Made by a program: the position numbers and the translations under genes | Shown here: positions 1 to 5,837 of the stretch, piece after piece | Numbering within the stretch: position 1 is the stretch's first letter | Layout of the letters: each line of letters begins with the position of its first letter | The notes under the pieces: generated by a model | What the model was told of the DNA's origin: nothing | Seen by the model: the letters and a program-made list of their open reading frames with translations, nothing else | Database searches by the model: none | Assembly (NCBI GenBank): GCA_947487925.1 | Contig: CANLCA010000216.1 | Coordinates: 1-5,837 of the forward strand | Source of the DNA: Verrucomicrobiales bacterium | Lineage (GTDB): Bacteria > Verrucomicrobiota > Verrucomicrobiia > Limisphaerales > F1-80-MAGS106 | Length of the DNA stretch: 5,837 nucleotides | Reading direction: 5' to 3'

Positions 1-717
1 ATTACGACTGTAAGGATGGATTCGGCGAGGTCGGTGACAGCGACTTTCTTCGTGATTCCCTACTTCACGCTCGGTGCGACGACGGACGGGGGCGGCAGTG
101 TCGCCTTGAGCCCGGTGACTGGCCCGTATCTGAGCAATACGGTGGTGACGGCGACGGCGACATCAAGCAGCGGGTGGAGCTTCGTTGGATGGACTGGGGA
201 CGCGAGCGGGACGCAGAATCCCGTGAGTGTGACGATCAGTGGGAATCAGAGCGTGAGGGCGGTGTTTGGGACGACCCTGACGACGAGCGTGCTGGGCGGG
301 GCGGCGAATGGTTCGGTGGCGCTGAGTCCGGCTTCGGGACCGTATCCGTTTGGCTCGACCATCCGGGTATCGGCCATGCCCGCGGCGGGTAAGTATTTCA
401 GTTCCTGGGGCGGGGCGCTGACTGGGGCTGGCGCGAGCCCGGCCAATTTCGTCATCACGAACCCGACCCCGACGATTTCGGCGATCATGGCGACGTTGTC
501 CGCGAACAATTTTGCGCTGAACCTGACCGTGAACGGGAACGGGAACGTGACGCGAAGTCCCCAGCAGGGACAGTATGTCAATGGGACCGTCGTCACACTG
601 ACGGCGACACCCACAGCGGGGAACTTTTTTGCGGGCTGGAGTGGAGACGCGAGCGGGACGCAGAATCCGCTAAACGTGACGTTGAACGCGAGCAAGAGCA
701 TCACGGCGGGTTTTGCG
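1..717 (+). repeat. N-terminal cluster of divergent InlB B-type repeats (one partial, three complete)
   Basis: Four successive modules of about 70-76 residues are visible. The first is only a tail (residues 1-18, ending in SVTATF), followed by copies at 21-90, 91-166 and 167-239. Each copy runs: G-x-G-x-V-x-x-S-P, then G-x-Y, a strand rich in T/V, then an aromatic-x-x-W-x-G motif (FVGW with Trp64, FSSW with Trp136, FAGW with Trp213), and a last strand ending in an aliphatic-aromatic pair such as AVF or AGF. This matches the divergent InlB B-repeat family (small beta-grasp-like modules common in bacterial surface proteins). Copies at 21-90 and 167-239 share the peptide GDASGTQNP. Since the first copy is cut by the window edge, more copies may lie upstream. 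Family knowledge suggests a spacer or adhesion role; nothing in the sequence specifies a ligand. Confidence 0.85.
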
Positions 718-3700
718 CCGCAGGTGCCACCGGCGATCGACGTGCAACCGTTGAGTCAATCGGTCAAGCAGGGGGACACGGCGCTGTTGAGCGTGACGGC
801 ATCGGGGACGGAGCCGTTGATGTATCAATGGCGCAAGGACGGGGTCAACTTGAGCGGTGCGGGCGCGACCAGCGCGAGCTACACAATCAGCGACGCGCGG
901 ACGAATCACTCGGGAAAATACTCCGTGGTCGTGAACAACGCGGTGGGTACCGCCACTAGCACCAACGCCACTCTCTCGGTGGATGTGGTGTATATTTTCA
1001 GCACGTTGGCCGGGTCGGCCAGCAGCGGGAGCGCGGACGGGCCCCCTGGTGTGGCGCGATTTAATCAACCACAAGGTTTGACGCGAGACAGCGCTGGCAA
1101 TTTTTATGTGGCGGATTCGCAGAACCACACCATCCGGAAAGTGACGCCCGCTGGGGTCGTGAGCACGTTCGCTGGGTTGGCGGGAGTGAGTGGGTTAATC
1201 GATGGTGCGGGCAGTGTGGCGCGGTTTAGCGGGCCCTATGGTGTTGCGGTGGACAGTGCGGACAACGTTTATGTTGCAGATAGAGGGAACAATGCTGTTC
1301 GAAAGATCACTCCTCAGGGGTTGGTGATCACAGTTGCTGGGGGATCGGGTGGCACCGCTGATGGTATTGGGAGCGTGGCGCAGTTCGCCGATCTAAGGGG
1401 CCTAGCGGTAGACAGTTCTGGGGTGATTTATGTTGCCGACACCGGCAACCACACGATTCGAGTCATTACTCCTGGAGGTGAGGTCACCACGTTTGCGGGC
1501 TTGGCACAAACTGAAGGTAGTTCAGACGGAATGGGGAGTGTGGCTCGCTTTTCTTTCCCTATTGGCTTGGTGGTGGATACTGAGAATAATCTTTACGTCG
1601 CCGACAGGGGTAATGCGACAATCAGAAAGATTACGTCGGCGGGATTAGTGAGCACCTTCGCTGGCTTGCCTGGAATCAGTGGTAGCGATGATGGGGTGGG
1701 GAGTTCGGCTAGATTTCGCACCCACGGATTCCTTGGTTTGACTTTCGACGGTGTGGGATACTTGTACGGCACCGAAGAAGGCGAGAACAAGATTCGAAGA
1801 ATTTCCCTCGGTGGCGTTGTTACGACATTTTTCGTGTCAGGGTCGGGTCTTTGGAGTTCACCAGAAACCCGGAATTCCGCGTTCAGATTTTCTCCTTCCG
1901 GACTGACCGCTGATGGAGTGGGCAACGTTTACGTGACTGAGGTCGCCAACCAGACAATCAGGAAACTGACTTCCTCGCGTGTGGTCACCACCCTGGCTGG
2001 AGGAGGAGATGGTGCGGTTGATGGAACAGGGAACGTTTCGCGTTTTGATAGCCCTGTGGGAGTGGCGGTTGCCAATTCCGGAAACGTGTATGTTGCGGAC
2101 ACATGGAATCGGACGATTCGGAAGATCACGCCAGGCGGCAGCGTGAGCACGCTCGCTGGAATGGCACTGATCAGTGGTAGTGCTGACGGAGTCGGTAGTG
2201 AAGCTAGTTTCAGTTATCCTAATGGAGTGGCTGTGGACTTCAGTGAAAATATTTTTGTAACTGATTGGGAAACGATTCGCAAAATTACACCCCTTGGAGT
2301 AGTCACGACAATCGCTGGTTCGCCCGGCAGTTCAGGTGGTGTTGATGGAGTCGGAAGTGCGGCGCGGTTCAATAGCCCATACTCGGTTGCGGTGGATTCT
2401 GATGGCATGCTTTATGTCGCGGATTACGGTGGGTCGATCCGTAAAGTCACTCAGGGAGGTGTTGTGACGACTCTCGCGGGAAAGAATGACGAACCAGGGT
2501 TTGTGGATGGGCCAGGTAGTTTAGCTCGGTTCAGGTATCCAAAATCGATCGCAGTGGATGTCTCAGGGAATGTGTATGTAGGAGACAACAACGCGATTCG
2601 GAAGATCACACCAGGCGGCTTGGTGTCGACGCTCTGTCAAAATTGCGGAGCCTTCGGATTAGCTGTGGACGCTGGCATGAATCTCTTTATGTCGGATTTC
2701 CATACCATCATTAAAAAGGTGACCCAGGAAGGCATCCTCAGCGATATCGCCGGACAACCGTGGAGCCCCGGCAGCGCCGACGGCATTGGTACGCTGGCGC
2801 GTTTGTTTCTTCCGAAAGGGGTGGCCATTGCTGCTGACGGAAACCTCTATGGCGTGGATGGCGGAAACCACACGATCCGCAAAGGCACACCCATCATTCC
2901 CGGCACACCGGTTGTTTCGATCACCAGTCCCGTGAGCAGCCAGATTCTCACGGCAGGCACGGCTTTCAACGTCACCGCGAATGCGAGCGCCACGGACGGT
3001 ACGATCGTGAAAGTCGAGTTTTTCGACACGGACACCAAGATTGGCGAAGATGTCACAAGCCCCTATTCCATTTCATGGATCCCCAGCGCGGGGGGGCACA
3101 ACGTGACGGCGATCGCGACGGATAGCCAGGGGTACACGACACGGTCGCCGATTGTCCCGGTGAGTGCCAGTGCCGCGGTCAATGGAGTCACCACGGTGTC
3201 GATCGTCGCGCCGACCGGCGGTGCCGCGTTCGCGGCCCCGGCGGTTGTTCATGTGGAAGCGACCGCATCGGCTGCTGCGGGCGATAGCATCACGAGGGTC
3301 GAGTTTTGGGAGGGTGTGAACAAGTTGGGCGAGGACACCACGGTGCCTTACGAATTCAACTGGTCCGCCGTGCCAGCGGGCATTTACACGCTGACCGCCC
3401 GGGCTTACGTCGCTGCAGGGCCTGCGACGGTCTCGACGCCGGTGCGCGTGACCGTGACATCGCCGACGGTGTTGGCTGAGCTTGCGGATCTGAACAACAA
3501 CCAGGTCCCAGCGGGTTGGGTGATGGGCGGGTGGAATGGTGGGGCATTGAGTGGAGGTGCGCTGACGGCACCTCCGAATGCTGGCGGCGCTCATGCGGAC
3601 CTGGATCGAGGGTTCGCCGTTCCGGGTAAGATCACGTCCATTCGGATGGAATGGGATGGAAACGTGAACGGGGATCCGTATGGCAACTCGATTGCTCGAG

Positions 3701-5837
3701 CAACGCTTTTCGAGGTCACGCACTTTTTCTCAACCACCCAGCCTGTTGAACACGCGCTGATTGCCCGCTCTTATCCTAATTATGAAGTGTTGTCCATTGG
3801 CCTGCGTGGCGCGCCGGTTGTCGGGACGTACCATCATGTGGCCACGTTCGAACCTGGAGTGATCCGGTTTAAGATCGTGAAGATTGACGACGGGCAGGTG
3901 GCCTTCGAAGTCGCCACCACGAACGCGGCGATCAAACTCGATCAAGTCAGGTCGGTGCATTGGGAAGTGAACGCGTTCGAGGCCACGAGTTGGATCGATA
4001 ACCTTTATCTGCGCGTGGAGTTCGCGCCGACTGTCCCCGCCCTGGTGCAACACAACACGGGCGGCGTTGTCACGCGTTCCCCGTCGAAGGAGATTTATAC
4101 GTTCGGCGAGACGGTGACCCTGACCGCCGTGCCGAAGCCCTATTACCGGTTCGTGAGATGGAGCGATGAGAACACCCTGGCGGCGCGCGATATCGCGGTG
4201 GGATTGACGAACGAGTTCGTGGCGATCTTCGAACCCGTGGTGTCGCTGGAGCGGGTGCCGGTGCGCCAGTTGATGGCTCAATTTGACGGATTCGCCAGTC
4301 CATTCTCTGGGCAACTCCTTCGTCGCGCCGGCGATGGCGGAGTGCTGGTTTCGGCCTCCTCCAGTTATTGGCCGTCGTCCCCAATGCGCTCCGCAGTTTT
4401 TGCTGGTTTTCACGACATCGCCTTGGTCAAGCTGGATCCTCAAGGAGCGTATCAATGGGACAGAGGGTACGGCGGGTTCGATAACGATTTCCTTGGGGAT
4501 GTCAAAGTGACCCAGGATGGAGGATTCATCGTTGTCGGCACTTCTTCATCCGGGATTTCAGGGAACAAGAGCCTCGCCGGATACGGCGCGAGCGATGTTT
4601 GGGTCATCAAGTTGTCCAGCCTGGGTGAGAAGCAATGGGAAAAGGTTTATGGCGGCACCGGCGAGGATCTTGGCCGGGCGGTGTTCGAGACACTCGAAGG
4701 CCGCATCATCGTGGCGGGTTATTCCGCTTCCGCGGCCACGGGCAACAAGTCGTCAACGGGTCAGGGCGCCTGGGTATTTGCCCTGGACAGTCAGGGCAAT
4801 AAAATGTGGGAAACGGTGCTCGGATCCAATTCCGCGCCCGCCGGTTTCTATGAGACGGATCCGGAGCGGGAAGACATCCTCACACGCATCGTCCAGGGAA
4901 CGGATGGCGATCTGCTCTTGGGTGGCCGGGCTTTTTCTCCAGGAGGCACTCCAGGGTTCGGGGGATTGGACTTCTGGCTGGTCAAGATCGGCAGCGGAGA
5001 TGGGGCCGTGCAGTGGCAGAAGTTTTTCGGAGGCGCCGACGGGAATGACACGTTCAGGGACATGGCGATGTTGTCGGACGGAGGGGTGGTGATGGTCGGT
5101 GAATCGGGCTCGGCGAGTGGGACCGGGAATAAAACACTCAACCGCATCCAAAGTTCCGCGGATTGGTGGTTTGTGCGAACCGATGCTTCCGGCCAGAAGA
5201 TCGAGGAAAAGGTCTTGGGCGGATCCCTGCACGATGTTCCCTTCGCGATTGCGCCCATGTCGGACGGTGGATTCGTCATCGCGGGCAACTCCGACTCCGG
5301 CGCTGATGGAACCAAAACGACGCCCAAACTCGGGTTCGAGGATGCCTGGATGACCCGGCTTGGCCGGACCGGTTTGCCGCAGTGGGACTTTGTCCATGGG
5401 ACCAGCACGGGACAGGAGGGTTTCGGTGCCATCATGATGGACGAACCGGATTCGATGTGGGTTCTCGGGTCAGCCACGGACGGTCCGACAGGTTTTCTGT
5501 TGAAGGTTCGGGAGATCGAACAGCCCATCGGCACGCCCCTGGTTCTCGTCAATGGAACCCGCGCTGCGAATCATGTTATCCACGGCGCCGACAGCATTTC
5601 GGTGACGATGACGACGACATTTCCTGGCGGGCACATTTTCTACACCACCGACGGGAGCGATCCCACGGGCGGGGTGGATTATTCAGGACCGATCGCCCTG
5701 ACACAGTCCGCCGTAATCCGGGCGGTGGCGTTTACCGCCACATTTGAAAATCCGAAGGAAGCCGAGCCTTCCAACGTGACGGTGGTTCCCATCTACTCGT
5801 TGCAACTCAGCCACTTTGGCGATGCCACGGTGGGCGC
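1..5837 (+). CDS. Giant multidomain secreted/surface protein, internal fragment (both ends outside window)
   Basis: Frame 1 is open for all 1,945 complete codons, and I translated every line of it without meeting a stop or needing a frameshift. It is a chain of extracellular-type modules: InlB B-type repeats, an Ig-like domain, twelve NHL repeats, two Big_7-like domains, an unassigned beta domain, an InlB repeat, a seven-bladed propeller and a CHB_HEX_C-like domain. Neither the start codon, a signal peptide nor a C-terminal anchor is in the window; the first residues are already the tail of a repeat and the last ones begin another. The composition is rich in Thr, Ser, Gly, Val and Ala, with only two cysteines, as expected for an exported beta-rich protein. 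No catalytic residues were recognised. Adhesion, carbohydrate binding or a structural surface role is inference. The gene style suggests Verrucomicrobiota. I am very sure of the frame and coding status, but not of function. Confidence 0.97.
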   Translation, partial: MTTVRMDSARSVTATFFVIPYFTLGATTDGGGSVALSPVTGPYLSNTVVTATATSSSGWSFVGWTGDASGTQNPVSVTISGNQSVRAVFGTTLTTSVLGGAANGSVALSPASGPYPFGSTIRVSAMPAAGKYFSSWGGALTGAGASPANFVITNPTPTISAIMATLSANNFALNLTVNGNGNVTRSPQQGQYVNGTVVTLTATPTAGNFFAGWSGDASGTQNPLNVTLNASKSITAGFAPQVPPAIDVQPLSQSVKQGDTALLSVTASGTEPLMYQWRKDGVNLSGAGATSASYTISDARTNHSGKYSVVVNNAVGTATSTNATLSVDVVYIFSTLAGSASSGSADGPPGVARFNQPQGLTRDSAGNFYVADSQNHTIRKVTPAGVVSTFAGLAGVSGLIDGAGSVARFSGPYGVAVDSADNVYVADRGNNAVRKITPQGLVITVAGGSGGTADGIGSVAQFADLRGLAVDSSGVIYVADTGNHTIRVITPGGEVTTFAGLAQTEGSSDGMGSVARFSFPIGLVVDTENNLYVADRGNATIRKITSAGLVSTFAGLPGISGSDDGVGSSARFRTHGFLGLTFDGVGYLYGTEEGENKIRRISLGGVVTTFFVSGSGLWSSPETRNSAFRFSPSGLTADGVGNVYVTEVANQTIRKLTSSRVVTTLAGGGDGAVDGTGNVSRFDSPVGVAVANSGNVYVADTWNRTIRKITPGGSVSTLAGMALISGSADGVGSEASFSYPNGVAVDFSENIFVTDWETIRKITPLGVVTTIAGSPGSSGGVDGVGSAARFNSPYSVAVDSDGMLYVADYGGSIRKVTQGGVVTTLAGKNDEPGFVDGPGSLARFRYPKSIAVDVSGNVYVGDNNAIRKITPGGLVSTLCQNCGAFGLAVDAGMNLFMSDFHTIIKKVTQEGILSDIAGQPWSPGSADGIGTLARLFLPKGVAIAADGNLYGVDGGNHTIRKGTPIIPGTPVVSITSPVSSQILTAGTAFNVTANASATDGTIVKVEFFDTDTKIGEDVTSPYSISWIPSAGGHNVTAIATDSQGYTTRSPIVPVSASAAVNGVTTVSIVAPTGGAAFAAPAVVHVEATASAAAGDSITRVEFWEGVNKLGEDTTVPYEFNWSAVPAGIYTLTARAYVAAGPATVSTPVRVTVTSPTVLAELADLNNNQVPAGWVMGGWNGGALSGGALTAPPNAGGAHADLDRGFAVPGKITSIRMEWDGNVNGDPYGNSIARATLFEVTHFFSTTQPVEHALIARSYPNYEVLSIGLRGAPVVGTYHHVATFEPGVIRFKIVKIDDGQVAFEVATTNAAIKLDQVRSVHWEVNAFEATSWIDNLYLRVEFAPTVPALVQHNTGGVVTRSPSKEIYTFGETVTLTAVPKPYYRFVRWSDENTLAARDIAVGLTNEFVAIFEPVVSLERVPVRQLMAQFDGFASPFSGQLLRRAGDGGVLVSASSSYWPSSPMRSAVFAGFHDIALVKLDPQGAYQWDRGYGGFDNDFLGDVKVTQDGGFIVVGTSSSGISGNKSLAGYGASDVWVIKLSSLGEKQWEKVYGGTGEDLGRAVFETLEGRIIVAGYSASAATGNKSSTGQGAWVFALDSQGNKMWETVLGSNSAPAGFYETDPEREDILTRIVQGTDGDLLLGGRAFSPGGTPGFGGLDFWLVKIGSGDGAVQWQKFFGGADGNDTFRDMAMLSDGGVVMVGESGSASGTGNKTLNRIQSSADWWFVRTDASGQKIEEKVLGGSLHDVPFAIAPMSDGGFVIAGNSDSGADGTKTTPKLGFEDAWMTRLGRTGLPQWDFVHGTSTGQEGFGAIMMDEPDSMWVLGSATDGPTGFLLKVREIEQPIGTPLVLVNGTRAANHVIHGADSISVTMTTTFPGGHIFYTTDGSDPTGGVDYSGPIALTQSAVIRAVAFTATFENPKEAEPSNVTVVPIYSLQLSHFGDATVG
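199..668 (+). repeat. 23-bp exact direct repeat shared by two InlB modules (199-221 and 646-668)
   Basis: The segments at 199-221 and 646-668 are identical over 23 bases and encode the same GDASGTQN stretch in frame, at the same place in InlB-type copies 21-90 and 167-239. The copy between them (91-166) does not have it. Such identity at synonymous positions is more than protein conservation requires and suggests recent duplication or gene conversion between modules. Confidence 0.85.
721..990 (+). other. Ig-like domain (I-set/Ig_3 type), encoded within the giant CDS
   Basis: Residues 241-330 have the layout of the Ig-like domains common in Verrucomicrobiota and Planctomycetota exoproteins: P-x-I-x-x-Q-P at the start, a V-x-x-G-D-x-A-x-L-x-V strand, the core tryptophan in YQWRKDG (Trp277), a SASYTI strand, and the tyrosine-corner motif S-G-x-Y-x-V-V-V-x-N (Tyr307), then a final strand TNATLSV. 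The usual intradomain disulphide is absent, since there are no cysteines in this part, which is common for the bacterial versions. It sits directly between the InlB repeats and the propeller and probably acts as a spacer or binding module. Confidence 0.87.
991..2889 (+). repeat. Array of twelve NHL-type beta-propeller repeats
   Basis: Residues 331-963 hold twelve copies of a unit of about 52-58 residues. Each core reads roughly R-F-x-x-P-x-G-V-A-V-D-x-x-G-N-x-Y-V-A-D-x-x-N-x-x-I-R-K-I-T-P-x-G and ends in a strand such as VVSTFAG. Cores begin near residues 353, 408, 461, 516, 571, 629, 681, 736, 789, 843, 879 and 934. A loop with the pattern D-G-x-G-S-x-A-R-F joins most units. The strand IFSTLAG (332-338) precedes the first core, while the last core (934-963) lacks such a strand, so twelve cores and twelve closing strands are present in circularly shifted order. 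NHL domains form propellers, usually six-bladed, that bind proteins, RNA or sugars. Blades 5 and 6 are divergent and blade 11 is shortened. The ligand is unknown. Confidence 0.95.
2114..2619 (+). repeat. Near-identical 26-bp segments in NHL blades 7 and 10 (2114-2139 and 2594-2619)
   Basis: The two segments match at 25 of 26 bases, differing only at 2130/2610 (G versus A, a synonymous change). Both encode IRKITPGG at the end of an NHL core, exactly 480 bases apart, i.e. in frame. Other blades encode similar peptides with different codons, so this pair looks like a trace of recent internal duplication or conversion. Confidence 0.8.
2908..3462 (+). other. Two tandem bacterial Ig-like domains (Big_7-like)
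   Basis: Residues 970-1059 and 1064-1154 are two copies of the same fold. Both begin with V-S-I-x-x-P, carry a central K/R-V-E-F-(F/W) strand (V1005-F1008; V1100-W1103), then a short turn followed by (I/L)-G-E-D-x-T-x-P-Y and an aromatic strand ending in Trp (Trp1026, Trp1121), then a G-x-(H/Y)-x-(V/L)-T-A-x-A strand. This matches the Big_7 type of bacterial Ig domain, frequent in secreted glycan-active or adhesive proteins. Copy one keeps the A-T-D-S-x-G motif at 1039-1044; copy two has ARAYVAAG instead. A spacer function between the NHL propeller and the following domain is inferred. Confidence 0.85.
3466..4029 (+). other. Unassigned beta-rich domain of about 190 residues
   Basis: Residues 1156-1343 are not a recognisable copy of any other module in the window. 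The segment opens with LADLNNNQVPAGW (Trp1173), a second tryptophan at 1178, then alternating hydrophobic strands, e.g. ITSIRMEWDG (1211-1220) and VIRFKIVKIDDGQVAFEV (1287-1304), and closes with SWIDNLYLRVEF (1330-1341). An opening like D-L-N-x-x-Q-V-P-x-G-W and a closing strand like W-I-D-N-L are seen in jelly-roll or concanavalin-like carbohydrate-binding sandwiches, so a lectin-like or LamG-like fold is my best guess, held weakly. There is no catalytic motif and no cysteine. A pair of Ig-like domains lies before it and an InlB repeat after it. Confidence 0.5.
4033..4233 (+). repeat. Isolated InlB B-type repeat between the two halves of the protein
   Basis: Residues 1345-1411 repeat the pattern of the N-terminal cluster: G-G-V-V-T-R-S-P, then Y-T-F-G-E-T-V-T-L-T-A-V-P, the aromatic-x-x-W motif FVRWSDE (Trp1387), and a final strand ending VAIFEP. 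The motif V-T-R-S-P also occurs in the copy at residues 167-239, which suggests common descent of the modules inside this gene. It forms the joint between the unassigned domain and the second propeller. Confidence 0.8.
4270..5517 (+). repeat. Second beta-propeller, seven blades, different family from the NHL array
   Basis: Residues 1424-1839 contain seven units of about 40-70 residues built as: (N/E)-D-x-x-x-x-(V/I)-x-x-x-x-D-G-G-(F/V)-(I/V)-(V/I)-x-G-x-S, a variable loop often with G-N-K-(S/T), then D-x-W-(V/F)-x-(K/R)-(L/T)-x-x-x-G-x-x-x-W-x-K-x-(Y/F)-G-G. Units lie roughly at 1436-1492, 1493-1552, 1553-1608, 1609-1678, 1679-1741, 1742-1800 and 1801-1839. The strand LMAQFDG (1424-1430) before the first unit resembles the W-x-x-x-Y-G-G strand that ends the others, while the seventh unit lacks it, so ring closure by the first strand is likely. 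This is the style of SBBP/delta-60-like propellers in secreted proteins of Bacteroidota and Verrucomicrobiota; the exact family name is uncertain. No catalytic site was seen. Confidence 0.82.
5521..5790 (+). other. CHB_HEX_C-like (chitobiase/hexosaminidase C-terminal-like) beta domain
   Basis: Residues 1841-1930 carry the signature of this family: a G-G-x-I-F-Y-T-T-D-G-S-D-P-T strand and turn (1876-1889), followed by Y-S-G-P-I (1894-1898) and the strand AVIRAVAF (1904-1911), ending in the EPSNVTV strand. The family is an Ig/FN3-like sandwich found at the C-termini of chitobiases and, far more often, as a stand-alone spacer or adhesion module in large exoproteins. No hexosaminidase catalytic domain is present in the window, so no enzyme activity should be read into the name. 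Confidence 0.88.
5791..5837 (+). repeat. Beginning of another InlB B-type repeat, cut by the window edge
   Basis: The last residues, IYSLQLSHFGDATVG (1931-1945), follow the opening pattern of the other InlB B-type copies: Y/F-x-L, a short strand, then G-x-(A/G)-x-V. Compare FALNLTVNGNGNV in the N-terminal cluster. Only about fifteen residues are present, so this is a tentative assignment, but it indicates that the modular architecture continues downstream. Confidence 0.55.

Noticed and set aside
16..18. In-frame ATG near the left edge as a possible start codon
   Set aside because: The residues before and after it form the tail of an InlB-type repeat, there is no purine-rich ribosome binding site at the proper distance, and no signal peptide follows.
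246..1128. Two minus-strand frames of 152 codons each (246-704 and 670-1128)
   Set aside because: They are antisense to the InlB cluster, Ig-like domain and first NHL blade. The second is Arg/His-rich, and the first has hydrophobic stretches that mirror Thr/Val codons rather than a real membrane segment.
2635..2646. CxxC pair read as a thioredoxin-type active site
   Set aside because: The surroundings are NHL propeller strands, not a thioredoxin fold, and the W-C-x-x-C context is missing. The motif is kept only as an oddity.
991..2889. Regular spacing of repeats read as a CRISPR array or non-coding tandem repeat
   Set aside because: Periodicity of about 160 bases is at the protein level, DNA of the units is diverged, and the frame stays open throughout.
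3073..3723. 216-codon open frame on the minus strand
   Set aside because: It is antisense to the Big_7-like domains and the unassigned domain; the product is very rich in Arg and His and has no domain pattern, so it is a shadow frame.
3730..4455. 241-codon open frame on the minus strand
   Set aside because: It lies antisense to well-supported domain sequence (unassigned domain, InlB repeat and start of the second propeller). Its translation is Arg/His-rich with no recognisable motif, as expected from the complement of GC-rich codons.
4517..5092. 191-codon + strand frame inside the propeller region
   Set aside because: It is out of frame with the giant gene; its Ser/Arg-rich translation shows no domain, while the frame 1 translation of the same bases gives regular propeller blades.
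4753..5552. Two overlapping minus-strand frames of 214 and 234 codons (4753-5397 and 4848-5552)
   Set aside because: They overlap each other in different frames and are antisense to the seven-bladed propeller; neither shows a credible domain.
5521..5790. Chitobiase/hexosaminidase enzyme
   Set aside because: Only the non-catalytic C-terminal-like sandwich is seen; there is no glycoside hydrolase domain or its catalytic Asp-Glu pair in the window.

Overview
The whole 5,837-base window lies inside one giant protein-coding gene on the + strand. Reading from base 1, all 1,945 codons are open, with no stop, start or intergenic gap. Both ends of the gene are outside the window. The translation is an unbroken chain of beta-rich, extracellular-type modules, and that coherence, more than the absence of stops, is what establishes the frame. 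No other gene, RNA, mobile element, promoter or terminator could be supported.

Order of modules (residues numbered from the first codon of the window): the tail of one divergent InlB B-type repeat, then three complete ones (1-239); one Ig-like domain (241-330); a long array of twelve NHL-type beta-propeller repeats (331-963); two bacterial Ig-like domains resembling the Big_7 family (970-1154); a beta-rich domain of about 190 residues that I do not recognise with confidence (1156-1343); another InlB B-type repeat (1345-1411); a second propeller of a different family with seven blades (1424-1839); a chitobiase/hexosaminidase C-terminal-like (CHB_HEX_C) domain (1841-1930); and the first residues of yet another InlB B-type repeat (from about 1931), running off the right edge.

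Organism: this mixture of modules in one very long, Thr/Ser/Gly/Val-rich, almost cysteine-free protein is characteristic of soil and freshwater Verrucomicrobiota (Pedosphaera/Limisphaerales type), with Planctomycetota or Acidobacteriota as alternatives. This is inference from domain style and moderately high GC; no marker gene is present. The protein is most likely exported and surface-attached or secreted, with the propellers and Ig-like modules acting as binding or spacer units. No catalytic motif was seen, so no enzymatic role is proposed.

Points worth a second look: the sheer size of the gene; the 12-repeat NHL array whose strands balance only if the first strand closes the last blade; one irregular blade holding the only two cysteines in the window as a CxxC pair; a drop in GC and change in codon choice within the NHL array; near-identical DNA segments shared by distant repeats; and an unassigned domain in the middle.
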